From: Pelagophyceae sp. CCMP2097
Lineage: Eukaryota > Sar > Pelagophyceae
DNA: 50,663 bases
Assembly: GCA_026770575.1 (NCBI GenBank)
Contig: MU657279.1
Span: 96,883 to 147,545, forward strand
Reading direction: 5' to 3'
The notes under the pieces are model-generated. The model saw only the letters and a list, made by a program, of their open reading frames with translations. It searched no databases and was not told where the DNA came from. Made by a program: the position numbers and the translations under genes. Shown here one piece after another: positions 1-8,765 of the stretch (within the stretch, counting starts at the first letter, position 1; every line of letters starts with the position of its first letter).

Positions 1-273
1 GGGCGGTGCTGGAGCGTCAAGCGAGGGCGAGGGCGCAACGCGCTGAAGTCGCAGAGGCCGGAGATCCTCCCGATGCAGCGCCTGCGACGCTTCGAGCGGA
101 TGGTGTGGCAGTACAAGATGGTCTACCGGGCTTTCGCCGCGGGCGGCGCCGACGCCATCGAGCACCGCGAGATCGAGCGCCTCCAGTGCACGATGAAGAA
201 GCACCGCGGCTGCAACTACGAGCTCAAGATCCTCGAGGGCAAGGTCGTCGCAAAGGCCGGCCTCCTGGCGTGA
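1..273 (+). CDS. 3' end of an unknown gene, truncated by the window edge
   Basis: The first reading frame is open from base 1 to a TGA ending at 273, giving the last 90 residues of a protein whose start lies outside the window. The tail is rich in Arg and Lys, with the segments RLRRFERMVWQYKMVYRAF, EHREIERLQC and KKHRGCNYELKILEGKV, which look like amphipathic helices. I do not recognise a family. An overlapping frame over the same bases is far more Arg/Ala/Pro-skewed and looks like a shadow. Whether Met at 73 starts anything is doubtful, since the frame is open upstream. The next gene runs convergently and ends at 577. Confidence 0.5.
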   Translation, partial: GRCWSVKRGRGRNALKSQRPEILPMQRLRRFERMVWQYKMVYRAFAAGGADAIEHREIERLQCTMKKHRGCNYELKILEGKVVAKAGLLA

Positions 274-576
274 ACGGCCCTCGACGCTGCAGCCGCGCCG
301 GCCCGTCATCGCGACGCCCGACTTTTGTGAACCCGTACGAAGTTTCGAACCCGACCATAGGAAGTGTGCCTTGTAGTGGTCAGTTTCGACGCGGAAAGCA
401 TCTTGCCGCTCAACCCGCCGGCCCGCCCTCTCCGACCGGACAGGGCTCTATAGAGATTATTGTTTTACGGTGCCCATTGACGGTGCCCAGTGGGCAGGGG
501 GCGCTGCCTCGGCTGCCTCGGCGCGGCGCCCGGCGGTGGCGGCGCTCGAGGCGCGGCTCGCGCGGTCGGCGGCTGC
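274..576. other. Intergenic, no gene seen
   Basis: About 300 bases between two convergent genes. Short open stretches are GC-driven and show no recognisable domain. It presumably holds both 3' untranslated regions. Confidence 0.5.
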
Positions 577-2029
577 TTATTGCTTCTTGCCTTGCTTGAG
601 GGCGAGGGCGATGTTGGCCTGGAGCTTGTCGATGAGGAGCTGGTGGTCGGCGGTGTTCTTGTCGTCTGGGACGCGCGAGATGGTGACCCACGCGGGCGTG
701 AAGATGCCGAGCTCGCCGGCCGTGGCGGCAGAGTAGCCGCAGTGCTCGAGCATCATGGCCGTGCGCAGCGTGCCCTTTTCCGCGAGGCCCAGCGTCTCGA
801 GGATCTTGACCGTCCCCATCGTGAGCTTGCGGCCGTAGTGCGAAGACGTCAGGCGCGAGGGCAGGTCGACGCCCGTCGTCAGCGAGACCCACCAGCCGAG
901 GTGGCCGCGCAGGATGGCGTCCGTGCCCATGTCGTACGACTCGAGGACGACGAGGCCCGCGCGGCGGTACCTAGGGTCATGGTGAAAAATGCTGCGTCTC
1001 AGAGTTCGACGCACTCCTCGTGGCGCGCCTCGGGCTTGACGAGGTTGCGGAGGCCGCCGCCATACTCCATGCCGCGCTTGAGCTCCATATGCTTCGGGTT
1101 GGAGTAGTCGAACTCCGGGCGGAGCATCCATTGCCAGCCGGCGACGATGCCGCCCGGCTTGACAATCTTCACGGCCTGCGCCAACGGCGAGGCGCGGTCC
1201 TCGGAGTGCGAGAGCGACTCCATGAAATAGGCCGCGTCGTACGAGTCCGGCTCCATCTCGGCGGGGAGGTCGTTGTAGTCTCCAAGCAAGTACGTTGTCC
1301 GGTCCTGGATGTACTGCGGGAGCGACGCCGTGATGGTCTTCGCGCGGTTGATCTGGTGCTGGCAGATGGTGACGCCCGTGACGTTGGCGCCCGTGAACTC
1401 GGCGCACCGGCGCATCGGGCCGCCGATGCCCATGCCCAGGTCTGCCACCTGCGGTCGGGCGTTGGGCCTGGTCGAAAAGGGCAAAAGCGCACCTTCATGC
1501 GCGAGTTGACGCCCATGACGAGCCAGAAGTTTTGCTCCCAGAAGGCCATGCTGCGCTTGAAGGACCACTCCGGCTTGAGCGGGGCCATGTGGAACGCGTC
1601 ACCCCATCCTACGTGAAATATTTCAAACCGCGGTGCCAAAGGCCTTTGTCTCGACGGCGGCGGCGCGCCCGGGGTGCGTCTGGCGCACCGTACTCGAAGA
1701 AGTCGGTGATCAGCGTAAAGTAGCGCTCGGTGGCGGCGGCATTGTTTGCCTCGTCGTGCTCGGGCTGTTCGCCCATCCACTCAGTAGCGTTGCCGTAGTA
1801 CGCATCGTACCGCGCCAGAATCTCCTCCGAGGACATGTCCTTGGCCTCCTTGCCTGCAGAGGCGGCGGTGGGCAAGCGCCAAACGGGCTGCTCTAACGGC
1901 CGTTCCGTATGGCCGTCCCGATAGCCCCGCGGGCCGCAATCCGGGCGCACCGGGGAAGGCGACATTCTTGACGTAGTAGAGCGCGGCGGCGGAGAGGCCG
2001 ACGCCGAAGAGACCCTTCGCCATGACCAT
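577..2029 (-). CDS. SMT1: Sterol 24-C-methyltransferase, 5 exons
   Basis: Exons (minus): 2029-1951, 1853-1689, 1608-1493, 1448-1015, 970-577; 1188 nt, 395 aa. Transfers a methyl group from S-adenosylmethionine to the sterol side chain at C-24. The N-terminus carries a short hydrophobic stretch (VGLSAAALYYV), suggesting membrane attachment. Joining exons 2 and 3 restores FFEYGWGDAFHMAP, the YGWG sterol-binding signature; joining exons 3 and 4 restores MKVADLGMGIGGPMRR, SAM motif I. The tail has EYRRAGLVVLESYDMG. Donors are GTGCG in all four introns (97, 80, 44 and 44 bases) with AG acceptors. Met at 2029 or 2023 could start it; both precede the hydrophobic segment. The frame total is divisible by three and the length fits the family (about 340-390 aa). 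Confidence 0.92.
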
Positions 2030-2452
2030 TGGATCTCTCGAGCTCGACGGCGAGTGAGGGGTGACGACAAAGGTTCGGAAAAGGGCTTTCAAGAAAAACC
2101 TCTCTGCTTTTGTAAAAGTACGTCGCGCATTCCTGACAAGGCCCCTTTGGACCTCCGCACGGACCCGAAATCGTCGGACCCGGAATCGGACATGCCGTGG
2201 ATCCCTGCGAGGGGTTCCCGAATTGGCTCCAGGGCGATTTCGGAACCCCTGCCGACTTCGCGAGGAGACGCGTCGGGAATCCCGCCGGAGTCGTATTATT
2301 CAACTTGCGAACACGCTCGTCGCTGCGACCACGCTCGACGAGCGCGCCGCGCGGGCTCACGCCGGCTTCCAAAAGTCCTACGCGGTCGTCGTCGAGGGAC
2401 ACGGTCCAGCAGATTCTCCGACGCGTACAATCTTCCCGCGCGAGTCCCCTTG
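2030..2452. other. Intergenic between two minus-strand genes
   Basis: 423 bases between the sterol methyltransferase start and the hydroxylase stop. Nothing coding is convincing on either strand; it should contain the methyltransferase promoter. Confidence 0.5.
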
Positions 2453-3841
2453 TCAAGGACGCCGGGCGGTGTGTACGACGGAGAGGATGAGGCGCGGCTC
2501 GGAAGAGTGGTTGTTCCAGGCTTGGTGCCAGAACGAGTCGTCGAAGACGAAGACCTCGCCGTCGCGCCAGGGCCGCGTCTCGCCGGCGACGTCGAGCGCG
2601 GCGCCAGACGGCACTTGAAGGCCCAGGTGCGCTTTCAGGCGCACGTCCGTCGGCGCCGTGTGCGGCACAATGCGCGAGCCGGCCTCGAGGCGCAGGACTT
2701 CCACGCGGCAGCAAAACGCGCTGGCCGCGACGCCCTCGGGCGGCGCCGCGAGCGCTTTTACGTTTTTTAACGCTTTGCACGCCGCAGGCACCAGAGCGCA
2801 GTTGGCCGCATGCCACGCGTCGCGCGGCCGCTTGAAGTTCGAAGAGTCGTAGAGCACCAGCTCCGACCTAGAGGTTTCCATCGATGCAGAGGTTTCCATC
2901 GATGCAAGCGTCTTTCCATCGATGCAAGCGTCTTTCTGGAAACGACGAGCGTCTTTTGCGGCGGTTGCACGACGCGGGCGCGGGCCAGGGCGCGGCGGCG
3001 GCGCCGAGCGTCGTGCCGGAGCCGCCGCCGACGACTTCTGCGCCGTGACCTTCCAACGACACGAACGCGTCGTGGCGCCGCGCGGCCGCGCCGGGCGCGG
3101 GCTCCGCGGCGAGGAGTGCGAGCACGTCTGCGCGGATGTCGTCTGCGGCGGCGAGTAACGCCTTTGGCACGGCGTGGCTGGCGACGTCGTCGCGCCAGGC
3201 GGTGTCTCGGAGGCGGCGGAGCAAGGCAGAGGTGAGGGAAAGTTTCTGAAAGTCACAACATGGCATCTGTTCCGCCGAGGGCCACGGGAACCGAGAACCG
3301 GTATTCAGATGCACGGCCTCGGCGTCGAGGAAGAGTTGTTTCGCGCGGCCGGTTTCGTTGATTCGGCGCAGGAGTGTGGAGTGCTCGTAGACAAAGTCGA
3401 GGACTTGCAACGCTTCTGAAGAGTCGCGTTGCACCACGGCGTCGAAGAGCCCCACCGCGCGGTGCAGCGCTGTTAAACGCTCGGCGGCGCCGGCGACGCG
3501 CTCGGCGGCGCGCGCGGCCGCCTTTGCGCGGTGCGCAGCGGCCTCGAGGAGCGGCCGCCACGCGGCCACGCGGTCGGACGGTGTCAAAAGTTGAGCCGCG
3601 CGCCGGTCCTAGACGCTCGCTGCGGTGCTTCAGAGCCATCTATGGGACGCACCAGTTCGGCGCCGAGTGCGTCATCGGCGGCTTCCCAACGCTCGGCCTC
3701 GTAATGCCTTCGGCCGACGTCGAGCTGCCTAAACAATCCGCGCAGCTGCGCCGACTCGCGCCGCCGCGAAACCCACGCCGCGAAGACCGCCGCCACAAAC
3801 GCCAAGAGCCAGACCGGCAGAGACCGCGCCGCCGGCGCCAT
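2453..3841 (-). CDS. Aspartyl/asparaginyl beta-hydroxylase-like membrane-anchored dioxygenase
   Basis: Exons (minus): 3841-3653, 3608-3061, 2867-2453; 1152 nt, 383 aa. Likely an Fe(II)/2-oxoglutarate oxygenase of the Asp/Asn beta-hydroxylase family. The first exon encodes an N-terminal anchor (PVWLLAFVAAVFAAW) followed by a helical, TPR-like middle. The last exon carries the catalytic double-stranded beta-helix: RIVPHTAPTDVRLKAHLGL supplies the first iron histidine, and VFDDSFWHQAWNNH supplies the second, with the family's FDDSxxH spacing. The first intron (44 bases) has donor GTGCG. The second (3060-2868) has a weaker donor, GTCGT, and contains a tandem repeat; this donor was chosen because it is the only nearby one in phase with the acceptor at 2868. 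Substrate unknown. Confidence 0.78.
2871..2935. repeat. Minisatellite inside the hydroxylase intron
   Basis: About 3.5 tandem units of 18-20 bases, each with the core TCCATCGATGCA, ending a few bases from the inferred acceptor. Two units begin with GAGGTT and the next two with AGCGTC, so the array has two subtypes. It stays open in two frames. Confidence 0.8.
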
Positions 3842-4129
3842 CCTTCCGACGCGCGATCGCGGAAAAGGGATCGGAAGAAATCTTGTGCATCGAACAAGGG
3901 ACCTGCGACACCATGAAGACCCACCCGTAGGATTCCTATCGAGTCTTCGTGAAACGATGCATTCGAAAACATAGAGTGAGGCGCAGCATTAGAGTGCGTG
4001 CCAGAGCCGCGCCGTCCCATCCTTGCTCGCAAGGGCCCCGCAGGGGCCGGCATCTACCTCTGACTAAGGATTGAACCTGCCCCTAGAGAATGTTCCGGCG
4101 GGCGCCCGCTCCGGCGCGGCGGCGATTGC
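3842..4129. other. Intergenic, no gene seen
   Basis: Upstream of the hydroxylase start. No supported reading frame; probably holds its promoter. Confidence 0.4.
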
Positions 4130-4265
4130 CGAATCAAGGACTCTTGTCTTTTAAAGGTACCTCTCGAGCGAGCACCCGGGCGTTGAACGCGCAGCGCGGC
4201 CACGGATTGCCACGACGCGATGGACAAGCCGCCGTCCCGAAGCCCTGCGTCTGCGACTAGCGCAC
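4130..4265 (+). pseudogene. 5' fragment of the MYND/Sel1 gene family
   Basis: This stretch matches the 5' flank and start of the intact MYND gene at about 20030-20167: shared blocks include TTGTCTTTT, AAGGTACCTCT, GAGCGAGCACC and GGGCGTTGAACGCGCAGCGC, then a start codon and the first zinc-finger codons (CGTCTGCGAC). Similarity stops after the first CxxC codons, and no MYND, RING or Sel1 sequence follows. It shares the wording CCGAAGCCCTG with the decayed copy at 29.7 kb. I read it as a truncated duplicate retaining mostly promoter and 5' UTR. Confidence 0.75.
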
Positions 4266-4500
4266 TGCACCCATAAAATAAGTGCAATTTTTCAAAATCT
4301 CAAAAATTGACCTTTTTGAGATTCAAGACGCCACTTAGCGAATTCGACGCGCGCTGAAGCGACAAGTCGAAAACGATACTCTTACCGTGATTTGAGAAAG
4401 TTGCCTTTTTCAGCGATAAACGTCTTTTTGGACTCTCTTCAAGTTGGACAAAAATAATATTTTTACAATTGTAGCGTCGCGCCGCCAAAGCTCGTCGCGC
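4266..4500. other. AT-rich patch without a gene
   Basis: Much more AT-rich than its surroundings, with runs such as TTTTTCAAAATCTCAAAAATT. No open frame of interest. It separates two gene fragments and may be remnant mobile or regulatory DNA. Confidence 0.4.
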
Positions 4501-4700
4501 TGCCAAAGCTCGTCAAGAGCCCGGATTGTTCTATAGGCCCCCACACTGAGATTCGCTTTGTCACGAAGAGCGCGTTCGGGGATGCCGCCAGGCGGAGGAT
4601 GAGCGCGAGCAGGTCGCTCAGTTCGAACACGTCGAGGGCCGGCGCGGCACTGGCGGGTGGCCGCACCGTGACGCGGCGCGAGGCTTTGTGGGCGACGACC
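4463..4700 (-). pseudogene. Truncated paralogue of the WD40 gene N-terminal domain
   Basis: On the minus strand, about 4690 down to 4557 encodes KASRRVTVRPPASAAPALDV followed by a Leu-rich helix and ending in SPNALFVTK. This closely matches the domain preceding the WD repeats at 23236-23370. After VTK the similarity ends and the frame runs into unrelated, AT-richer sequence to a stop at 4463. No WD repeat is present. The open frame can be extended upstream to a Met near 4933 through low-complexity Pro/Arg sequence, so expression as a short protein cannot be excluded. Confidence 0.65.
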
Positions 4701-5049
4701 AGGATGTTCTCCATAGCTGCCCAGGGCTGAGCCGAGATGCGCGCTGGGGCCGGGCCCGAGCTCGAGCTCCCGCGCGCGGCCGCGGGCGGCTCGAAAAAGA
4801 GCGCCGAATCGGCTGTCCCACCGGTGTCGCACCGCGCCGCGCCGTACGCGTGCCCCCGCGGGCGCGGACTCGGCCGCGGCCGCCGCGCGGCGGGATCGAG
4901 CAGGCAGTTAAAGGCAGGCTCCTGAGATCGCATGTCGCGCTCGCCCCGCCGTGCGTGCCAGAGGACGTTGCAGCTCGATGCGCGCGCCCCGCTGAGTCAG
5001 CCCTTGGGAGGCGCTGCCACGCGCGCGCGAGTTTGGCATGCGGTTATCC

Positions 5050-6736
5050 TCAGCAAAAAACTGTCGCAGGCATCGCCGGCGGCCTGCGCTGGGCCAGAAA
5101 AGGGCGCGACGCGTTCGAAGCGGGTGCCTGCGGCGGCCGGGAGGCGACTTGGTAGGAGCGCTGCAGCTCGGCCGCCGCCGCAGCTCGGAGCGCGGCCACT
5201 TCGAATTTGGGGTGCACGGTGTTTACGACGGGGTTGGACAGGGAGAGCACGAGCGGCTTCATGCGCAAGATCTGTTCCGGCACGTCGCTCCGCTCGTAGA
5301 AGTGCTCGAAGACGAGGGACGCGTCCGGGAGCCGCTCGACGAGCTCGAGGAAGCGGCGGAAGACGAGCTGGTAACTTTCGGGCTCGTGGTCCTGCGGCTT
5401 GGGCTCATGCGGCTCGCGCGCCTGCGCCTGCGCCACCCAGGCCTCGAGCACGACGAGCTCGAGCAGGTACGAGCTCGAGCACTTTGGGACCTTGGCACCG
5501 TCGCGCTGCCAGACCTTGGCCATGCGGCAGAGCGTCCGGAACTCCGGCGGCATGCGCTTGAAGTGCCGGATCTGGAGGTGGTTGAACGAGGCGGAGAGCA
5601 AAAAGCACGTAACGTCGCGGCCTTTTGGGTCGTAGGCTTCGCTGAGCTCCTGCGGCCGGTCGCGGGGCTTGCCCGCCGCGTCGAGGCCGCCGAGCAGGAC
5701 GTCGCAGTCGACGCTCGCGCCGCCGGCCTCGCAGGTGAAGTGGAGGGCGCGCGGCGACACTTTGATCTCGCTGACGACGCTCAATACTGCGCCCGCTCGC
5801 CTGAGCACATTTCTTGCGCGCTCGAGCGCGGCCGACACGAACGCCGTCGTCGGTTCGAAGCCGCGGATGCTGAGCACCACGTCCAAATCGCTTTTATTGA
5901 GCTCGGTGCCCTTGCCGCGCGAGCCCGCCTCGAGGACGCTGAGCCACTCGGCGCCGGCGGCCCCTTTGTCGACGGCCTCGAAAGCGCGCCGGATGCCGTT
6001 GAGCACGAGCGCGGTCGGCCACCGCTGCTTCCGCGTCGGCACGTGCGGCTTCAGCGGCTTGAGCTCCGCCCACTTGGAGCCCCCGAGCGCAGTGCGGGCG
6101 AGCTGCGCGGCGAGCTCGTCGACCAACTCGTCGCTCGACGCATCGGACTCGTCGCTCGACGCATCGGACGGCGGCGCGCCCCGGTCGGGCCCGGGGGCGA
6201 CGCGGAGTTTCCCGTTGCCGTTGCAGCACGTGGACCCCCAGCGGCACTTCTCGCAGAGCGCGGTCGGGTGCATCGGGTCGCCTGGCGCGTTGGGCATCAA
6301 GGCCTTGTCGGGCGCGTGATAGATGCCGTTGCGCTCCTCGAGCACCTCGAGCATCATCTTGTGGAGCGGCTCCTTGAGCGCGTCCCGCGAGACGAACGGG
6401 GACCGCTTCGACTTGCAGACGCTGCACTTCTGGTGCCACCGCTGTTTGAGCTCCAGCTTGTGCAGGTCGACGAGCACCCACGCGTAGTGCGACGTCCATG
6501 CTTTCGCGTTCGCCTCCTTGTGCCGCGCGTCCACCTGAAACGGAGTCGTGAGCGGCGCGGGTGCCTGCGGGGCCCGGCGCCGACCGTCGCACCTTGTTGG
6601 CGCAGCCGAACTTGCCGTGGACGCGCAGGACTTTGCGCCTGCGGCGGTCCTTGACGTCGTACGGCGCGAGACCGTAGTCGTCGAAGCAGTCGCGGAGCAT
6701 GTCCCCCACGACCCGGTACACGCCCGCCTTGCCCAT
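5050..6736 (-). CDS. OAS-like nucleotidyltransferase with N-terminal 3CxxC-type zinc finger
   Basis: Exons (minus): 6736-6593 and 6534-5050; 1629 nt, 542 aa. Joining at the 58-base intron (donor GTGCG, acceptor TTTCAG) gives HGKFGCANKVDARHKEANAK. Residues ~40-155 resemble a 3CxxC (receptor-transporter-like) zinc finger, with C45, C85/C88 (CSVC), C142/C145 (CEKC) and C151/C152. After an acidic Ser/Asp linker comes a nucleotidyltransferase of the 2'-5'-oligoadenylate synthetase type: GSRGKGT (252-258), SDLDVVL with the metal-binding aspartates (~264-266), then VDCDVLL supplying the third (~326). A C-terminal helical region with FRTLCRMAKVWQRD and SSYLLELVVLEAW matches the OAS C-terminal domain. 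Predicted role: nucleotide polymerisation or cyclisation, perhaps triggered by nucleic acid. It is divergent from the ankyrin gene at 7181. Confidence 0.82.
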
Positions 6737-7180
6737 GCCGAGCAGCGAAAAGGGCCTCCGATCTGCGCGAGAGAAACGTCGGCCTCACGATCGATATTTA
6801 TCGCGGGCTGCCACGACGACGACGGCGGCATGACGGCAGCGACACCAAACACAGCCACGAACCGCACCGGGGGGGCTCGAGGGGCTTCTTCAAGATAACT
6901 CTGAGAACAAAGTGTCCGACACACGGCAAATCCGTCACTTTTTGAAAAATTGGCTAACGTGAGGGTGGGGCGCGCGTCGCAGGGGCGCCAGACATCTTTC
7001 GCGGCGCGGGCCCGCGACGCCGAGTCCCGGGCCTTTGCCTCTGCAACCATGGTCGCAGAGAACCTTTCCTGGAACCCTGTTTTCACTTTTCTGAAAAGAC
7101 TTGATCAAAGCTTAATTTTAGGCGACCGATCTTCGGGGACGGCTTTTCGACGGATTGGGTCCCGGGAAGACGGCGGTGGG
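6737..7180. other. Divergent intergenic region
   Basis: About 440 bases between the OAS-like gene (-) and the ankyrin gene (+). Frames on both strands are open but contain no recognisable domain. The plus frame could extend the ankyrin protein upstream to Met at 7049. It probably holds two divergent promoters. Confidence 0.4.
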
Positions 7181-8734
7181 ATGGACGAAGCCGACGGTGA
7201 CGCCGACTACTCGCTGCTGCTGGAATTGGACGTCGACGAAGATAAGGCCGCCGCCAAGGAGCTGGTGCTGGCCATCGTCGAGCGAAACGCGGCGGCGCTG
7301 GCGCAGCTCTTAGTGCGGCACCACGACCGACTCGCCGCGGTGCTCGCCGTTGAAGTCCCGAGGTCGGAGATCGTGCTGCGCGTCGCGGTGAAGCACGGCA
7401 ACTTTGACGCCGTGCGGCAGATCCTCGACGCGTGCCCGGCCGCCGTGCACCTCCGCAAGATGTTCTCCAACGGCTCGGGCGCGCTGCACGAGGCCTTTGA
7501 CAAGGCGGACTTTGAGATGATCCGCCTCTTGCTCGACGGCGGCGCGAGCCTCTCCGCGAGGAGCTTTAGTGGGTGGAGCGTCCTCCATAACATGCTCGGC
7601 GGCTCGACGGTCACCAGGGTCGAGGGGGCGCCCGAGCGGCACTACGACACGCTGCGCCGGCTCGTCGCCGGTGGCGTACTGACGCGCGACCAAGTCAAGG
7701 AACTCGCCGCACCGCCGCACAGGCGCGTGCGCGACGCGGTGCGCGATCACTCGCGGCGCTTCCCCGCCGTCGCGGAAACGGCGCGCGACTTGTTCCCGAG
7801 CCTCCTCGGAGCCGCGGACGACCGGATAGTCGCTCTGCCGCCGGGCGGCGCCGCTCAGCCCCCGAGCGAGGACGACACACCTCCGAGCGGCGCCGCGCCA
7901 CCTCCGAGAGGCGGCGCGCCGAGTTCGAGCGAGGACGCTCCGCGTTCGAGCGAGGCCGCCGCTCCGCCGCCGGGCGGCGCCGCTCCGCGCCCGAGCGAGG
8001 ACGACTCACCTCTGAGCGGCGACACGCCGCGTTCGAGCAGCTCCGCTCAACCTCCGAGCGACTCTGCTCAACCTCTGAGCGACTCTGCTCAACCTCCGAG
8101 CGAGGACGCTCTGCTCCAGTGCGGCGAAGTCCTTTCGCCGGGCCAGCCGCTGTTGCAACAGCGCACCTGTATGTACCGGGACGCCCAGGCGAAGCTCGTC
8201 AACTTTACCAAAAGTGGCTCCGTGCCCCGCGGCTGCAGGCTCCTCTGCGTCGACGTGCCCGGACTCTTGTCGAAAAAGCAGCTCCATTACCGCTTCAGAA
8301 GACCGTGGAGCGCGCTCGTCGTCGACGCGCCCCCGGGCGGCGGCGCCGAGTCGCTCGCGGCGTTCCTCGGCGACCCGAAGAACGCGTCGGAGCTGGGTCC
8401 TGACGCCACGAGCACTACGTGCCTCCCGCAGTCGGGTGCAAGGTGGGCGACCTCATCGCTCTGCAGGATGGGCCTCGACGTGCGGTGCTACACCGTCACC
8501 GTCGGTGTAGCATCGCACGTCGAATACAAGATGAAGACGTCAGTCTACTTCCTCCGACCGCCGTCCGTGGCCAAGGGCGCGCCCTTGGCGGCGTTCGCCA
8601 AGACCGTCGCGACGATGTACGTCGCGGTCACGTACCACGTCAACAGCACAGAGAACCAAAACCCTAAGCTGACGGCCAAGCGCGACCCGTCGCCGGCGGC
8701 CGAGCCGGCCCGCAAGGCGGCGCGGACGAGCTAG
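7181..8734 (+). CDS. Ankyrin-repeat protein with Pro/Ser linker
   Basis: As an uninterrupted frame this is 517 aa. Residues ~20-140 contain ankyrin-like helices (IVLRVAVKHGNFDAVRQIL, ALHEAFDKADFEMIRLLLDG, SFSGWSVLHNMLGG). A low-complexity segment (about 7850-8110) of 7-residue units such as PPSEDDT, PSSSEDA and SDSAQPL follows, then a C-terminal region of unknown family starting near CMYRDAQAKLVNFTKSG and ending in a basic tail. Met at 7181 fits the start of acidic sequence MDEADGDADYS; an upstream Met at 7049 is possible. Two tiny in-phase introns (8397-8431 and 8480-8510) would also keep the frame and change about 50 residues, so the C-terminal model is uncertain. Confidence 0.75.
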   Translation: MDEADGDADYSLLLELDVDEDKAAAKELVLAIVERNAAALAQLLVRHHDRLAAVLAVEVPRSEIVLRVAVKHGNFDAVRQILDACPAAVHLRKMFSNGSGALHEAFDKADFEMIRLLLDGGASLSARSFSGWSVLHNMLGGSTVTRVEGAPERHYDTLRRLVAGGVLTRDQVKELAAPPHRRVRDAVRDHSRRFPAVAETARDLFPSLLGAADDRIVALPPGGAAQPPSEDDTPPSGAAPPPRGGAPSSSEDAPRSSEAAAPPPGGAAPRPSEDDSPLSGDTPRSSSSAQPPSDSAQPLSDSAQPPSEDALLQCGEVLSPGQPLLQQRTCMYRDAQAKLVNFTKSGSVPRGCRLLCVDVPGLLSKKQLHYRFRRPWSALVVDAPPGGGAESLAAFLGDPKNASELGPDATSTTCLPQSGARWATSSLCRMGLDVRCYTVTVGVASHVEYKMKTSVYFLRPPSVAKGAPLAAFAKTVATMYVAVTYHVNSTENQNPKLTAKRDPSPAAEPARKAARTS

Positions 8735-8765
8735 GTGCCGCGGACCTCGGCGCCAGAGATAAGAA

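Noticed and set aside
5038..6654. A 538-codon plus frame opposite the OAS-like gene
   Set aside because: Antisense shadow; motifs and splice continuity support the minus strand.
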